From Bacillus cereus ATCC 14579 (GTDB lineage Bacteria > Bacillota > Bacilli > Bacillales > Bacillaceae_G), in NCBI RefSeq assembly GCF_000007825.1, contig NC_004722.1, positions 4,741,001 through 4,805,000 on the forward strand: DNA of 64,000 nt. The letters are read 5' to 3'. The notes under the pieces are model-generated. The model was not told the DNA's origin and did no database searches. It worked only from the letters and a program-made list of their open reading frames with translations. The translations under genes and the position numbers were made by a program. Each line of letters opens with the position of its first letter. Position 1 is the first letter of the stretch. Below, piece after piece: positions 16,022 through 25,285 of this stretch.

Positions 16022-18001
16022 ATGACATTTTGGCAATTTGCATTTAAAAACGTCACGCGCAACTCAAGAGCTTATTTTGCTTACTTTGTAAGTAGCTCCT
16101 TTTCCATTGCTGTGTTCTTTTCGTTTGCTGTTTACTTATTCCATCCGAAATTACAAAACTTTGACATGACCTCTGAAATTTCAGGATTAATGATATTTTC
16201 AGAAGTAGTAATTGTATTTTTCTCTTTCTTCTTTTTACTATATTCCATTGGTACTTTTTTAAAAGTTAGAAAAAAACAATTTGGTATTTTGACCATTTTA
16301 GGAATATCGAGAAAACAATTACATCGTCTTATTTTTATGGAGAATATGTTAATCGGGATTTTATCTATCTTTTTCGGCATGCAGTTTGGAGTTGTTTTTT
16401 CTCAATTTTTCTTATTAGTAACAGCCAAACTTACCCATGTTCCAGGAATATATTTATACGGGCCTACTAACGCGTTTATTTTAACAACCATTGTTTTCCT
16501 TAGTCTTTTTATCATTGTATCTGCATTCACACCAATGCTTATTCGTACAAAAAAAGCAGTACACCTTTTAAAAACAAATGGTGGAAAACAAAAAGAAAGA
16601 AAACCATCCATACTTGTTTCATTATTTGGTGCGATTTGTTTATTTGGTGGTTATGCGTTAGCTGGAAATCCTAAATATTTCGTATCAGTAAGCCCGCAAA
16701 TCGGTGTTATATATATGGTTTCAAGTATTTTCGTTATCCCAACGCTTGTTACAATTGGAACATATTTCTTCTTTTCACAAATTAGTTTCTTACTTATTTA
16801 TATTTTAAAGAAAAGAAGGAAGTTTTATATGAAACGGATTAATATGCTTTGGATTTCGGATTTAGCGAGCCGTATTCGAACGAATATTAATATGCTGTTT
16901 ATTGTAGCGATGCTATCTACAATTGCTTTCACAATGATTACGTTTCTATATGGATTCGGGAAATTTATTAAGCTAGAGGTGAATAGAACTTCTCCTTTTC
17001 CAATTTCTTATTTTTCTTATGATGCGAACCCTTTTGTTACAGAGCATTTAAATTGGCTTGAGCAACAATTACAAAAAGAGCATTTCCCCTATCAAAAAAT
17101 AAAAGCTGATATATATGAAACACCACTAAAAGAAGATAAAGATATAGCTATTTATAATGACGTATACGCAATTAAGCAAAGTGACTATAACAAACTTGCA
17201 GATTCTTTACGAATGAAACAACTATTTATGGATGATAACGAAGCATATGTGCTAACAGGGACATCTTATAACACCATATTCAACGAATTTGAGCAAAGCT
17301 ACAAAAGAGATTACATTACACTCTCTAGTACAAATACGAAATTACGAGTGAAAGGCTATGAGCATGTGAATGCAATTCCATCTGGCTTTTCATATCAAAC
17401 GATAGTTTTGCCTGATGTTATCGTAAATAACTTACCTAGCACCGTAAAGCATATATCAGCATACAATTACAAAATTCAAAACTGGGAACAGACATATGAA
17501 ATTGCTGATAATTTTATAGAAAAAGTGCAAAAAGATCGAAATAAATCCCAGTATGAAGGACCTCTTATTCGTTCCTTTGAATCAGCAGGATCGTTATACA
17601 AAATAACATCAGGCAGTGCTGCATTTTTCCTAATTGGGACCTTTTTAGGAGTTATTTTCTTCATTGGAGCTGGTAGCGTTCTTTACTTTAGAATGTATAC
17701 GGATTTGACGAACGAACAAGAGAAATATATAACGATTTCTAAAATCGGTGTAACAGATACAGAGATGAAACGATCTGCAACCATTCAACTTAGTATTTTA
17801 TTTTTCATTCCGTACATTATGGCATCCATTCATACAATGTTTGCAACAAAAATGCTACAAGATGTAATTGGTTTATCTCTGTTCAAAGAGGTTTCAGCCG
17901 TTCTTATTATTTTTGGATTCGTTGAAATCGTGTTTTTCATATTCATTCGTTCACTTTATATGCAAAAATTATCACAATACACGAGTGGACAAAATATTTA
18001 A
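16022..18001 (+). CDS. ABC transporter permease, FtsX/BceB family (ABC-3, permease A)
   Basis: 659 aa, ATG with GGAGGT upstream. N-terminus FKNVTRNSRAYFAYFVSSSFSI, an FtsX block with RKKQFGILTILGISRKQL, an outer domain of about 200 residues in the middle, and a C-terminal block (EKYITISKIGVTDTEMKRSATIQL). It belongs to the same superfamily as ABC-1/2 but to another branch. The next gene is a tandem paralogue with nearly the same N- and C-terminal blocks; the outer domain differs. It must share the single ATPase at 20046. Likely substrate class: peptide antibiotics. Confidence 0.9.
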   Translation: MTFWQFAFKNVTRNSRAYFAYFVSSSFSIAVFFSFAVYLFHPKLQNFDMTSEISGLMIFSEVVIVFFSFFFLLYSIGTFLKVRKKQFGILTILGISRKQLHRLIFMENMLIGILSIFFGMQFGVVFSQFFLLVTAKLTHVPGIYLYGPTNAFILTTIVFLSLFIIVSAFTPMLIRTKKAVHLLKTNGGKQKERKPSILVSLFGAICLFGGYALAGNPKYFVSVSPQIGVIYMVSSIFVIPTLVTIGTYFFFSQISFLLIYILKKRRKFYMKRINMLWISDLASRIRTNINMLFIVAMLSTIAFTMITFLYGFGKFIKLEVNRTSPFPISYFSYDANPFVTEHLNWLEQQLQKEHFPYQKIKADIYETPLKEDKDIAIYNDVYAIKQSDYNKLADSLRMKQLFMDDNEAYVLTGTSYNTIFNEFEQSYKRDYITLSSTNTKLRVKGYEHVNAIPSGFSYQTIVLPDVIVNNLPSTVKHISAYNYKIQNWEQTYEIADNFIEKVQKDRNKSQYEGPLIRSFESAGSLYKITSGSAAFFLIGTFLGVIFFIGAGSVLYFRMYTDLTNEQEKYITISKIGVTDTEMKRSATIQLSILFFIPYIMASIHTMFATKMLQDVIGLSLFKEVSAVLIIFGFVEIVFFIFIRSLYMQKLSQYTSGQNI

Positions 18002-18069
18002 AACAAACTTGATGAAAAGAGTATTTCTTATGCTCTTCTCATCTTCACCCTATCAGGAGGTTCAGGTGA

Positions 18070-20025
18070 ATGACATTTTGGCAGTTTGCATTTAAAAACG
18101 TGACGCGGAACGCCAGAGCTTATTTCGCCTATTTTGTAAGCAGTGCGTTCTCCATCGCAATCTTTTTCTCATTTGCAGTTTATTTATTTCATCCTAAATT
18201 GCATATGACAGACGTGAATTATTCTCTGAACATATTAATGACAATTTCAGAAGTTGTCATTGTGTTCTTTTCATTTTTCTTTTTACTGTATTCAATCGGG
18301 ACCTTTTTAAAAGTACGAAAAAAACAGTTCGGGATTTTAACAGTACTTGGCATATCTCAAAAACAATTAAAGCGACTCATATTTATAGAAAATATGTTAA
18401 TTGGTGCTCTTTCTATATTTTTTGGCATTCAACTTGGAGTTGTCTTTTCACAGTTCTTTTTATTAGTTACCGCCAAAATTACACACGTACCTGGTTTATA
18501 TTTATATCCGCCTACAAGTGCTATCGTTTTAACTATCATCATCTTTCTTGGGCTCTTCATTCTCGTATCATCTTTTACACCGATGCTCATTCGTACGAGA
18601 AAAGCCGTACGTCTTTTAAAAGAAGGAACACAACAAAAAGAAAGAAAAGCATCCGTGCTCATCTCTCTATTTGGTGCGACGTGTTTAATATGTGGATATG
18701 CGTTAGCCGCAAATCCGTTGTATTTTATGTCGCTAGGTGACATCATTGGGCTTTTATATGCCGGCTCTAGTATATTTGTCATCCCATCACTTATTGCAGC
18801 TGGAACATACTTTTTCTTTTCACAAATTAGTTTTTTACTTATTCGTATTTTAAAAATGCGAAGAACGTTTTATATGAAACGAATTAATATGCTTTGGATT
18901 TCGGATTTAGCAGCGCGCATTCGGACAAACATTAACATGCTCTTTATTGTAGCGATGCTATCAACACTCGCTTTTACAATGATTACATTCTTATACGGTT
19001 TTGGGAAATTTACAAAGTTTGATGCAATTAGACAAAACCCTTTCCCGTTTACGTATTTATCACATACTGAAAATACATTAGCTGATGAACATTTAAACTG
19101 GTTAGAGCAGAAATTTAATGAAGAGCATTTTACTTATACGAAATTTAAAACGGATATATATGAAGTATCTTCAGCTGAAGATAACACGCAGCTCTATTAC
19201 GCAATTAAACAAAGTGACTATAATGTACTTGCTAAAGCATTAAATTTGGAAAAACTCACGGTAAATAAGAATGAATCTTATATTCTTATGAAAGACTTAG
19301 ATGATCAAGTTATTGGAACACTTCACAATGAAGAAAAGAAAAATACTCTTACACTTACTCAAAACAATTTACAACTACAAGTGAAAGAATATAAAAGTTA
19401 TAGCCCATTCCCAAACAGCTTAATATACCAATTACTCATACTATCTGATGAAAATGTAGAAGCCTTATCCACAGTTTCCAAACAAATGAGTGTATATAAC
19501 TTCAAAGTTACAGATTGGGAAAAAGCACATAATATCGGTTCATCGTTTATAACAAAAATCCATAACGATAATGCAGCTATTCAAGCAGAGCACCCACCTT
19601 TCCATGCAAGTGAAGCGAGCGATTCTCTATATAAGAAAAAACTAAATGTTGCCTCATTCTTCTTAATTGGTACTTTCTTAGGTGTTATTTTCTTTATCGG
19701 TGCTGGTAGTGTTCTTTACTTCCGAATGTATACAGATTTAACAAATGAGCAAGAAAAATATATAACGATTACGAAAATTGGCTTAACTGAGACTGAAATG
19801 AAACGTTCAGCGACAATTCAGCTTGCGATTCTTTTCTTCGTGCCTTACATTATGGCATCAATCCATACGATGTTTGCGACAAAGATGCTACAAGAAATAT
19901 TACATCTCTCGTTCTTCGCTGAAATTACAGTCGTACTTATGATTTTTGGAACAGTTGAAATTTTATTTTTCCTTTTAATTCGTTCCTTTTATATGCAAAA
20001 ATTATCACAACACATTAAGTTTTAA
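18070..20025 (+). CDS. ABC transporter permease, FtsX/BceB family (ABC-3, permease B)
   Basis: 651 aa, ATG with AGGAGG upstream. The membrane parts are nearly the same as those of permease A (FKNVTRNARAYFAYFVSSAFSI; RKKQFGILTVLGISQKQL; EKYITITKIGLTETEMKRSA), while the extracytoplasmic part (about residues 310-510) has diverged. This is a tandem duplication with a changed sensor domain. The gene is 20 bp upstream of the ATPase gene and the most direct partner of it. A weak inverted repeat (18011-18042) lies between permeases A and B. Confidence 0.9.
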   Translation: MTFWQFAFKNVTRNARAYFAYFVSSAFSIAIFFSFAVYLFHPKLHMTDVNYSLNILMTISEVVIVFFSFFFLLYSIGTFLKVRKKQFGILTVLGISQKQLKRLIFIENMLIGALSIFFGIQLGVVFSQFFLLVTAKITHVPGLYLYPPTSAIVLTIIIFLGLFILVSSFTPMLIRTRKAVRLLKEGTQQKERKASVLISLFGATCLICGYALAANPLYFMSLGDIIGLLYAGSSIFVIPSLIAAGTYFFFSQISFLLIRILKMRRTFYMKRINMLWISDLAARIRTNINMLFIVAMLSTLAFTMITFLYGFGKFTKFDAIRQNPFPFTYLSHTENTLADEHLNWLEQKFNEEHFTYTKFKTDIYEVSSAEDNTQLYYAIKQSDYNVLAKALNLEKLTVNKNESYILMKDLDDQVIGTLHNEEKKNTLTLTQNNLQLQVKEYKSYSPFPNSLIYQLLILSDENVEALSTVSKQMSVYNFKVTDWEKAHNIGSSFITKIHNDNAAIQAEHPPFHASEASDSLYKKKLNVASFFLIGTFLGVIFFIGAGSVLYFRMYTDLTNEQEKYITITKIGLTETEMKRSATIQLAILFFVPYIMASIHTMFATKMLQEILHLSFFAEITVVLMIFGTVEILFFLLIRSFYMQKLSQHIKF

Positions 20026-20045
20026 AAAGTAGAAAGGTGATTACT

Positions 20046-20798
20046 ATGGAAGAAGTATTACACATAAAAAACGTCTCAAAAGTATATGAGGGAAAAGTCC
20101 CTCATACTGCTTTAAAAAATATAAATTTACACGTGGATAAAGGTGAATTCGTTGCCATTATGGGACCATCTGGTAGCGGGAAATCTACATTTTTAAACGT
20201 TATCTCTACAATCGATTCTCCGACTTCTGGTGATGTCGTGATTAACGGAAAAAAACCGCACACATTTCGTAGAGAGAAGTTAGCTATTTTCCGCCGCCAA
20301 GAGTTAGGATTTGTTTTCCAAAACTTTAACCTACTAGATACACTAACAATCGGTGAAAATATCGTACTACCTTTAACATTAGATAATGTTCCATTAAAAG
20401 AAATGGATGAAAAGCTTGATAACATTTCAAAAAAGCTTGGAATTGATCATATTTTGGACAAGCGTATTTTTGAAGTTTCCGGGGGACAAGCACAGCGTAC
20501 CGCAGTAGCACGTGCTGTCATTCATCATCCTTCACTTCTACTTGCCGATGAACCGACAGGAAACTTAGATTCAAAAGCGGCAATTGACGTAATGGAGCTA
20601 TTTACGAAATTAAATAAAGAAGAAGATGCAACGATTTTAATGGTTACCCATGATCCGTTTGCAGCAAGTTATTGTAACCGTGTTATTTTCATTAAAGATG
20701 GAGAGCTTTACAATGAACTACACCGCGGATTGTACCGTGAGAAATTTTATCAAGAAATATTAGATGTTTTAGCATTATTAGGAGGAAGACGTGGATGA
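20046..20798 (+). CDS. ABC transporter ATP-binding protein (ABC-3)
   Basis: 250 aa from the ATG at 20046 (MEEVLHIKNVSKVYEG), with AGAAAGGTG upstream; a GTG at 20037 is in frame but lies inside that site. Walker A GPSGSGKST, Q-loop FQNFNLLDTL, signature VSGGQAQR, Walker B LLLADEPTGNLD and MVTHD are intact. It is the only ATPase of a cluster with three permeases and overlaps the third permease by 4 bp (ATGA), so translation of the two is coupled. Confidence 0.93.
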   Translation: MEEVLHIKNVSKVYEGKVPHTALKNINLHVDKGEFVAIMGPSGSGKSTFLNVISTIDSPTSGDVVINGKKPHTFRREKLAIFRRQELGFVFQNFNLLDTLTIGENIVLPLTLDNVPLKEMDEKLDNISKKLGIDHILDKRIFEVSGGQAQRTAVARAVIHHPSLLLADEPTGNLDSKAAIDVMELFTKLNKEEDATILMVTHDPFAASYCNRVIFIKDGELYNELHRGLYREKFYQEILDVLALLGGRRG

Positions 20799-22771
20799 CA
20801 TTTTGGCAATTCGCATTTAAAAATGTCTCACGTAATTCGAAAGCATATTTCGCCTACTTTGTAAGTAGTGCGTTTTCTATCATGGTTTTCTTTTCATTTA
20901 CTGTATACGCGTATCACCCGCGGTTACAAAGTGTACAAAGTTTCCAAGAACGTGATCCTCTAATGAACTTAGCTAGTACAGCACAGCTTGTGATTGTTAT
21001 GTTCTCGTTCTTCTTTCTCTTATATTCAATTGGAACATTTTTAAATGTACGGAAGCAGCAATTCGGGATACTCACCATTCTCGGTATCTCACAGAGACAA
21101 TTAAAGAGACTGTTATTTACTGAAAATATGATAATCGGGATATTGTCTATCTTTATCGGCATTCAAGGTGGACTTGTATTTTCTAACTTTTTCTTATTAG
21201 TCACTTCGAAATTAACAAACGCGAAAGGTCTCTATTTATATTGGCCAACAGAAGCGATTATCGTTACAACCGTAACGTTTATTATCTTATTTTTAATCGT
21301 TTCTACATTTACACCAATGTTTATTCGTACTCGAAAAACAACGAAGCTTATTAAGGGCGTTAACAAAGAGAAGAGCGAAAAAAAACCATCTATACTGATT
21401 TCACTATTTGCTTTAACTTGTTTAGGACTATGCTATTATATTGCTGGTTATCCGCAAGGCTACATAACGGAAAAAAATGCACAAAATGGATCTGTATTCT
21501 TAATTATGCTATCTATTTTACCGCTTGTAGTAGTTGGGACGTATTTATTTTTTTCACAAACATTTCTTCTCTTTATCTATATTTTAAAGAAACGAAGAAA
21601 GTTTTATTTAAAACAAATAAATATGTTATGGATTTCAGATTTAGTTTCTCGTACACGCAGTAATATTAATGTACTCTTTATTGTTTCTATGCTATCTGCA
21701 CTTGCATTTACAATTATTATCGGGTTATTTGCTGCAAACAATAATACGAAAGCACCCATACTAGAACGATATCCAATACCATTCACCTATACATCAGAAG
21801 GTGTTAATGCATTTGAACAAAAGCATATTACTACGATTGAAACTGAACTTACAAATGCTAATTTTCAATATGACAAATATAAGTTTACCGTTTTAAAGGA
21901 TACAGCTTCAAAAGAATCAATTGCCATTATGAAAATGAGTGATTATAACGCAATAGCACAGCAATTAAACAGACCAAAAATCACTCTCGATTCTTCACAA
22001 GTTTATAATATTTCTCGCTATTCACCAGTGTTATTAAATCTCGTGTCTAACCCATTTGCGAAGCAGAACACGATTACACTTGGCTCTAATAAAAAGGAAT
22101 TTCAAATTAAAGGTTTTATTAATAGAGGAATTGAGCCTCCCTTTGCATTACCTCACTTAATTGTGATGCAAGATGAAGTAATTGAAAATATGATTCCTCA
22201 TATTGAAACAATTACAGTCTATAACTACTTCGTGGAAAATTGGGAAAATGCAATTGTCCCAACAAAAAATATATTAAAAAGCTTAAATCATGATGCAGAA
22301 ACCTTGTATGAAGCACATAAAAATGAAGAAGGTTTCATTAAACCATTTTATATTTATACAGCTACGGATGAACTCGTTCATAGTAAAGGAAATGCAGTCG
22401 CTCAATTCTTTATTTGGGCATTTCTCGGCTTTATTTTCTTTATCGGAGCAGCTAGTGTTTTATATTTCCGTATGTATAATGACTTAACAACTGAAAGACA
22501 AAAGTATATTACGATTACAAAGCTTGGCTTAACTGAATCAGAAATGTTTCGCTCTGCAACGATTCAATTAGGAATTTTATTTTTCGTTCCTTATGTCGTT
22601 GCTGGTGTTCACACATTATTTGCAGTTAAGTTTTTACAAAGCATGTTTTCTTTCTCCTTATTAAAAGAGACATGTATCGTACTCACCTTTTTCGGGATTA
22701 TCGAGATCATTTTCTTCTTCTTAATCCGTTCTCTTTACATTAATAAATTATCACAGCATATAAAAATATGA
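20795..22771 (+). CDS. ABC transporter permease, FtsX/BceB family (ABC-3, permease C)
   Basis: 658 aa, start overlapping the ATPase stop by 4 bp. Same fold: FKNVSRNSKAYFAYFVSSAF, RKQQFGILTILGISQRQL, outer domain (about 310-520), C-terminal QKYITITKLGLTESEMFRSA. It is more distant from permeases A and B than they are from each other. It ends the operon before a strong terminator. The three permeases may form alternative complexes with one ATPase, each with its own outer domain. Confidence 0.9.
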   Translation: MTFWQFAFKNVSRNSKAYFAYFVSSAFSIMVFFSFTVYAYHPRLQSVQSFQERDPLMNLASTAQLVIVMFSFFFLLYSIGTFLNVRKQQFGILTILGISQRQLKRLLFTENMIIGILSIFIGIQGGLVFSNFFLLVTSKLTNAKGLYLYWPTEAIIVTTVTFIILFLIVSTFTPMFIRTRKTTKLIKGVNKEKSEKKPSILISLFALTCLGLCYYIAGYPQGYITEKNAQNGSVFLIMLSILPLVVVGTYLFFSQTFLLFIYILKKRRKFYLKQINMLWISDLVSRTRSNINVLFIVSMLSALAFTIIIGLFAANNNTKAPILERYPIPFTYTSEGVNAFEQKHITTIETELTNANFQYDKYKFTVLKDTASKESIAIMKMSDYNAIAQQLNRPKITLDSSQVYNISRYSPVLLNLVSNPFAKQNTITLGSNKKEFQIKGFINRGIEPPFALPHLIVMQDEVIENMIPHIETITVYNYFVENWENAIVPTKNILKSLNHDAETLYEAHKNEEGFIKPFYIYTATDELVHSKGNAVAQFFIWAFLGFIFFIGAASVLYFRMYNDLTTERQKYITITKLGLTESEMFRSATIQLGILFFVPYVVAGVHTLFAVKFLQSMFSFSLLKETCIVLTFFGIIEIIFFFLIRSLYINKLSQHIKI

Positions 22772-22773
22772 AT

Positions 22774-22811
22774 AAAATAGCCTTGTGCAATATGCACAAG
22801 GCTATTTTCAA
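22774..22811 (+). terminator. Terminator of the ABC-3 operon
   Basis: Perfect 16-bp stem AAAATAGCCTTGTGCA / TGCACAAGGCTATTTT with a 3 nt loop; effective on both strands, also towards the convergent YjcZ gene. Confidence 0.9.
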
Positions 22812-22824
22812 TAGTTTTTAATAA

Positions 22825-23016
22825 TTAGCAGCAATATCCGCCGTAGCCGCCAGCATAACCGCCATAACCACCATAACCACAACCGCCGCCTCCGCCGAAG
22901 CAGCTAGCACCGATGATAATTAATAAAATAAACAATACGATTAGAAGCGCAAAACCGCCTCCGCAACCATGTCTGCGGTTACAATCATCATGTCTGTGTT
23001 CACACTTTTCGCTCAT
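22825..23016 (-). CDS. YjcZ family sporulation protein, Gly/Tyr-rich
   Basis: 63 aa, ATG with AGGAGG upstream. A His/Cys-rich head (CEHRHDDCNRRHGCGGG), one membrane helix (FALLIVLFILLIIIGAS) and a Gly-Tyr tail with repeated GYGG identify the YjcZ family of small spore-associated proteins of Bacillus. A sequence CATAATATA upstream (minus strand, 23083-23091) fits a SigE/SigK -10 element (CATANNNTA), but I see no clear -35 box. Probably a mother-cell or coat-associated peptide; the molecular role is unknown. Confidence 0.85.
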   Translation of the reverse strand: MSEKCEHRHDDCNRRHGCGGGFALLIVLFILLIIIGASCFGGGGGCGYGGYGGYAGGYGGYCC

Positions 23017-23162
23017 TACCCTATTCCTCCTTTAGTATCATTCATAACAAGTTCACCTTGCTCTAAATGAGGGGATTCCATTTATATTATGTTTTCAGGG
23101 CGAATAAGAAGCTTGGCTTACCTAAAAACGGGCTTGTTTTAGGAATTGGGCTTAATCAAAAA

Positions 23163-23187
23163 AAAGATACCTATTTAGGTATCTTTT
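23163..23187 (-). terminator. Terminator of the gluconate-permease operon
   Basis: Stem AAAGATACC / GGTATCTTT with a 6 nt loop and a run of T on the minus strand, overlapping the stop codon of the permease. Confidence 0.8.
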
Positions 23188-24511
23188 AAAGAAACATATT
23201 CAACAAAAGAGCAAAACCAAATGCAATAAATGATAACAATGTCTCGAGTACCGTCCACGTTTTAAACGTTTCCTTCACCGTCAAACCTAAATACTCTTTT
23301 ACAAGCCAGAACCCTGCATCATTTACGTGAGAAAACATTAATGATCCTGCACCGGTTGCAATAACGAGAAGCTCTAAATTCACACCAGACATGTGCTGAA
23401 TAACTGGTGAAACAATCCCTGCTGCTGTCGTTAATGCTACTGTAGCTGAACCTGTTGCAATTCGAATTAAACCAGCTACCATGAAAGCTAATACGATTGG
23501 TGATAACGAAATATGTTCTGCCATTTGTGCAATAGCTGTTCCAACGCCGCTTTCAATTAATATTTGTTTAAATCCACCGCCTGCACCAATTATTAAAATA
23601 ATAGAACCGACAGGCAATAAACTTTCATCTGTTAATTTTTTAATCATCTTTTTATTAATACCTTGTTTGATACCAAGTAAATAAAATGCTGCGAAACATG
23701 AAATAAGTAAGGCGATTACTGGACTTCCTATAAACACGAAAAATTCAGTCAATTTTTTCGGTAATGAAATATATGGTGCAACTACTGATAAAATCATCAA
23801 TACAACTGGTAGTAAAATAATAAAGAATGAAACTTTACGACTTGGCAAATCAGTTGAGACAGTCGTAACTCGAATAAGCTCTGGTTCATTTTCAGGTATC
23901 ACCCTTTTATGTACCCACTTTGCAAATATCGGTCCTGCGATAATGGCTGTTGGTAACGCGATAATTAATGAATATAAAAGTACCTTTCCTAAGTTCGCGT
24001 TATAAATACCGATTGCTGTCATCGCCCCTGGATGCGGAGGCACGAGCCCGTGAACAATAGATAATCCTGCAATGACAGGTAACGCAATTAATAATATATT
24101 TTGCTTCGTCGTTTTTCGAATGGAAATAACAAGTGGTAATAAAATGACGATCCCCACTTCAAAAAACACTGGAATCCCTATAACAAATCCTGCAAATAAC
24201 ATAGCCCAAGGTAGTTTCTTTACACCGAAAAATCGAATAAAGAAATCTGCCACTTGCATGCCGGCCCCTGAATCGGACATCATTTTCCCTAAAATTGTTC
24301 CGAGAGCTAAAATACCAACTAAATGCCCTAGTACACTACCAACACCAGTTTCATAGGCAGTCACTATTTTCGTTAAGTTCAGTCCAGACATGATAGCTAA
24401 AAACAAACTCGCAACTGTTAAACTAATAAATGCATGCCATTTCCACCATGATACCCCTAAAATAACAATCGCAATTGCAAGTAACGTGACGATTAATAAG
24501 TATATATCCAT
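23186..24511 (-). CDS. GntP family gluconate:H+ symporter-type permease
   Basis: 441 aa, very hydrophobic, about 12 membrane helices. Motifs such as GTILGKMMSDSGAG, GLVPPHPGAMTAIG and FSHVNDAGFWLVKEY identify the GntP/gluconate-proton symporter family. As last gene of the sugar-acid operon (after the GntR regulator and a terminator-like stem at 24533-24561) it probably imports the substrate, for example a gluconate-type or glucosaminate-type acid. Exact substrate unknown. Confidence 0.92.
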   Translation of the reverse strand: MDIYLLIVTLLAIAIVILGVSWWKWHAFISLTVASLFLAIMSGLNLTKIVTAYETGVGSVLGHLVGILALGTILGKMMSDSGAGMQVADFFIRFFGVKKLPWAMLFAGFVIGIPVFFEVGIVILLPLVISIRKTTKQNILLIALPVIAGLSIVHGLVPPHPGAMTAIGIYNANLGKVLLYSLIIALPTAIIAGPIFAKWVHKRVIPENEPELIRVTTVSTDLPSRKVSFFIILLPVVLMILSVVAPYISLPKKLTEFFVFIGSPVIALLISCFAAFYLLGIKQGINKKMIKKLTDESLLPVGSIILIIGAGGGFKQILIESGVGTAIAQMAEHISLSPIVLAFMVAGLIRIATGSATVALTTAAGIVSPVIQHMSGVNLELLVIATGAGSLMFSHVNDAGFWLVKEYLGLTVKETFKTWTVLETLLSFIAFGFALLLNMFL

Positions 24512-24532
24512 CTCCCATTCTCCTTACTTTAT

Positions 24533-24561
24533 AAAAAAAGAGGGAAAATCCCCTCTTTTTT
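24533..24561 (-). terminator. Internal terminator between the GntR and GntP-family genes
   Basis: Stem AAAAAGAGGG / CCCCTCTTTTT with T-run on the minus strand, after the GntR stop and before the permease gene, so permease expression may be lowered or separate. Confidence 0.75.
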
Positions 24562-25285
24562 ATACGTCATAATTCACTACATAATGCTGCATTTCTGTAT
24601 TGTAGTAGCCTTCGCTATATTCAATTACTTCGCCAACTTCATCGTAAGAATAACGCATGCGTTTTAATAGCGCTGTCCCCTCTTTTTCACCTAGCGCTTC
24701 TGCAACGAAACTAGGCGCGAGTCCAACAGCGAATTCATCTCTGAAGTTTTCTAAATGAATACCTCGGTCTTCAACTAAATCATAAAGCGATTGCAAGTCA
24801 AAATCCGATAAATCTGAACTTGCCATTTCTGCTGAGAAATAGTGCGTATAATGAATGTACGGTGCATCATTTAACGTATATAAACGTTCAATACGAAAAC
24901 TCTCCTTACCGAATAATCGAAATGGCACTGTTCCTTCTTCATTCTGCACAATTTCTGCTTTTAGCAATTTCTTCTGTACTTTATATCCTTCTTCCACTAA
25001 CACTTCAGTAAATTTCTTACCCTTTGACAGTTTTGTCGCAGAAGTATTGCGGATGACTTTCGTTCCTTTACCGCTTTTCTTTTCCAAATATCCTTCTTGA
25101 GCGAGTTCTTTAATCGCATTTCGCACTGTAATTTTACTCACTTTGAACTCTTCTTCTAACTGCGGTTCGGAAGGGATATTCGTATGAATCGCATATACAC
25201 CATGCAATATTCGATCACGAATAATATTTTTTATTTGCAAATATAATGGTCCTTTTTTTCTCGTTACGTTCACCGTTACACCCAC
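24560..25285 (-). CDS. GntR family regulator (HutC/UTRA type)
   Basis: 241 aa, GTG start overlapping the kinase stop by one base (TAGTG). Residues about 12-75 are a GntR winged helix (EPQLEEEFKVSKITVRNAIKEL); residues about 95-235 are a UTRA effector-binding domain (FRIERLYTLNDAPYIHYTHY). It likely represses the operon and is released by a sugar-phosphate or sugar acid intermediate. A palindrome TATAACGTTATA upstream of the first gene (29343-29354) may be its operator. Confidence 0.88.
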   Translation of the reverse strand: MGVTVNVTRKKGPLYLQIKNIIRDRILHGVYAIHTNIPSEPQLEEEFKVSKITVRNAIKELAQEGYLEKKSGKGTKVIRNTSATKLSKGKKFTEVLVEEGYKVQKKLLKAEIVQNEEGTVPFRLFGKESFRIERLYTLNDAPYIHYTHYFSAEMASSDLSDFDLQSLYDLVEDRGIHLENFRDEFAVGLAPSFVAEALGEKEGTALLKRMRYSYDEVGEVIEYSEGYYNTEMQHYVVNYDV

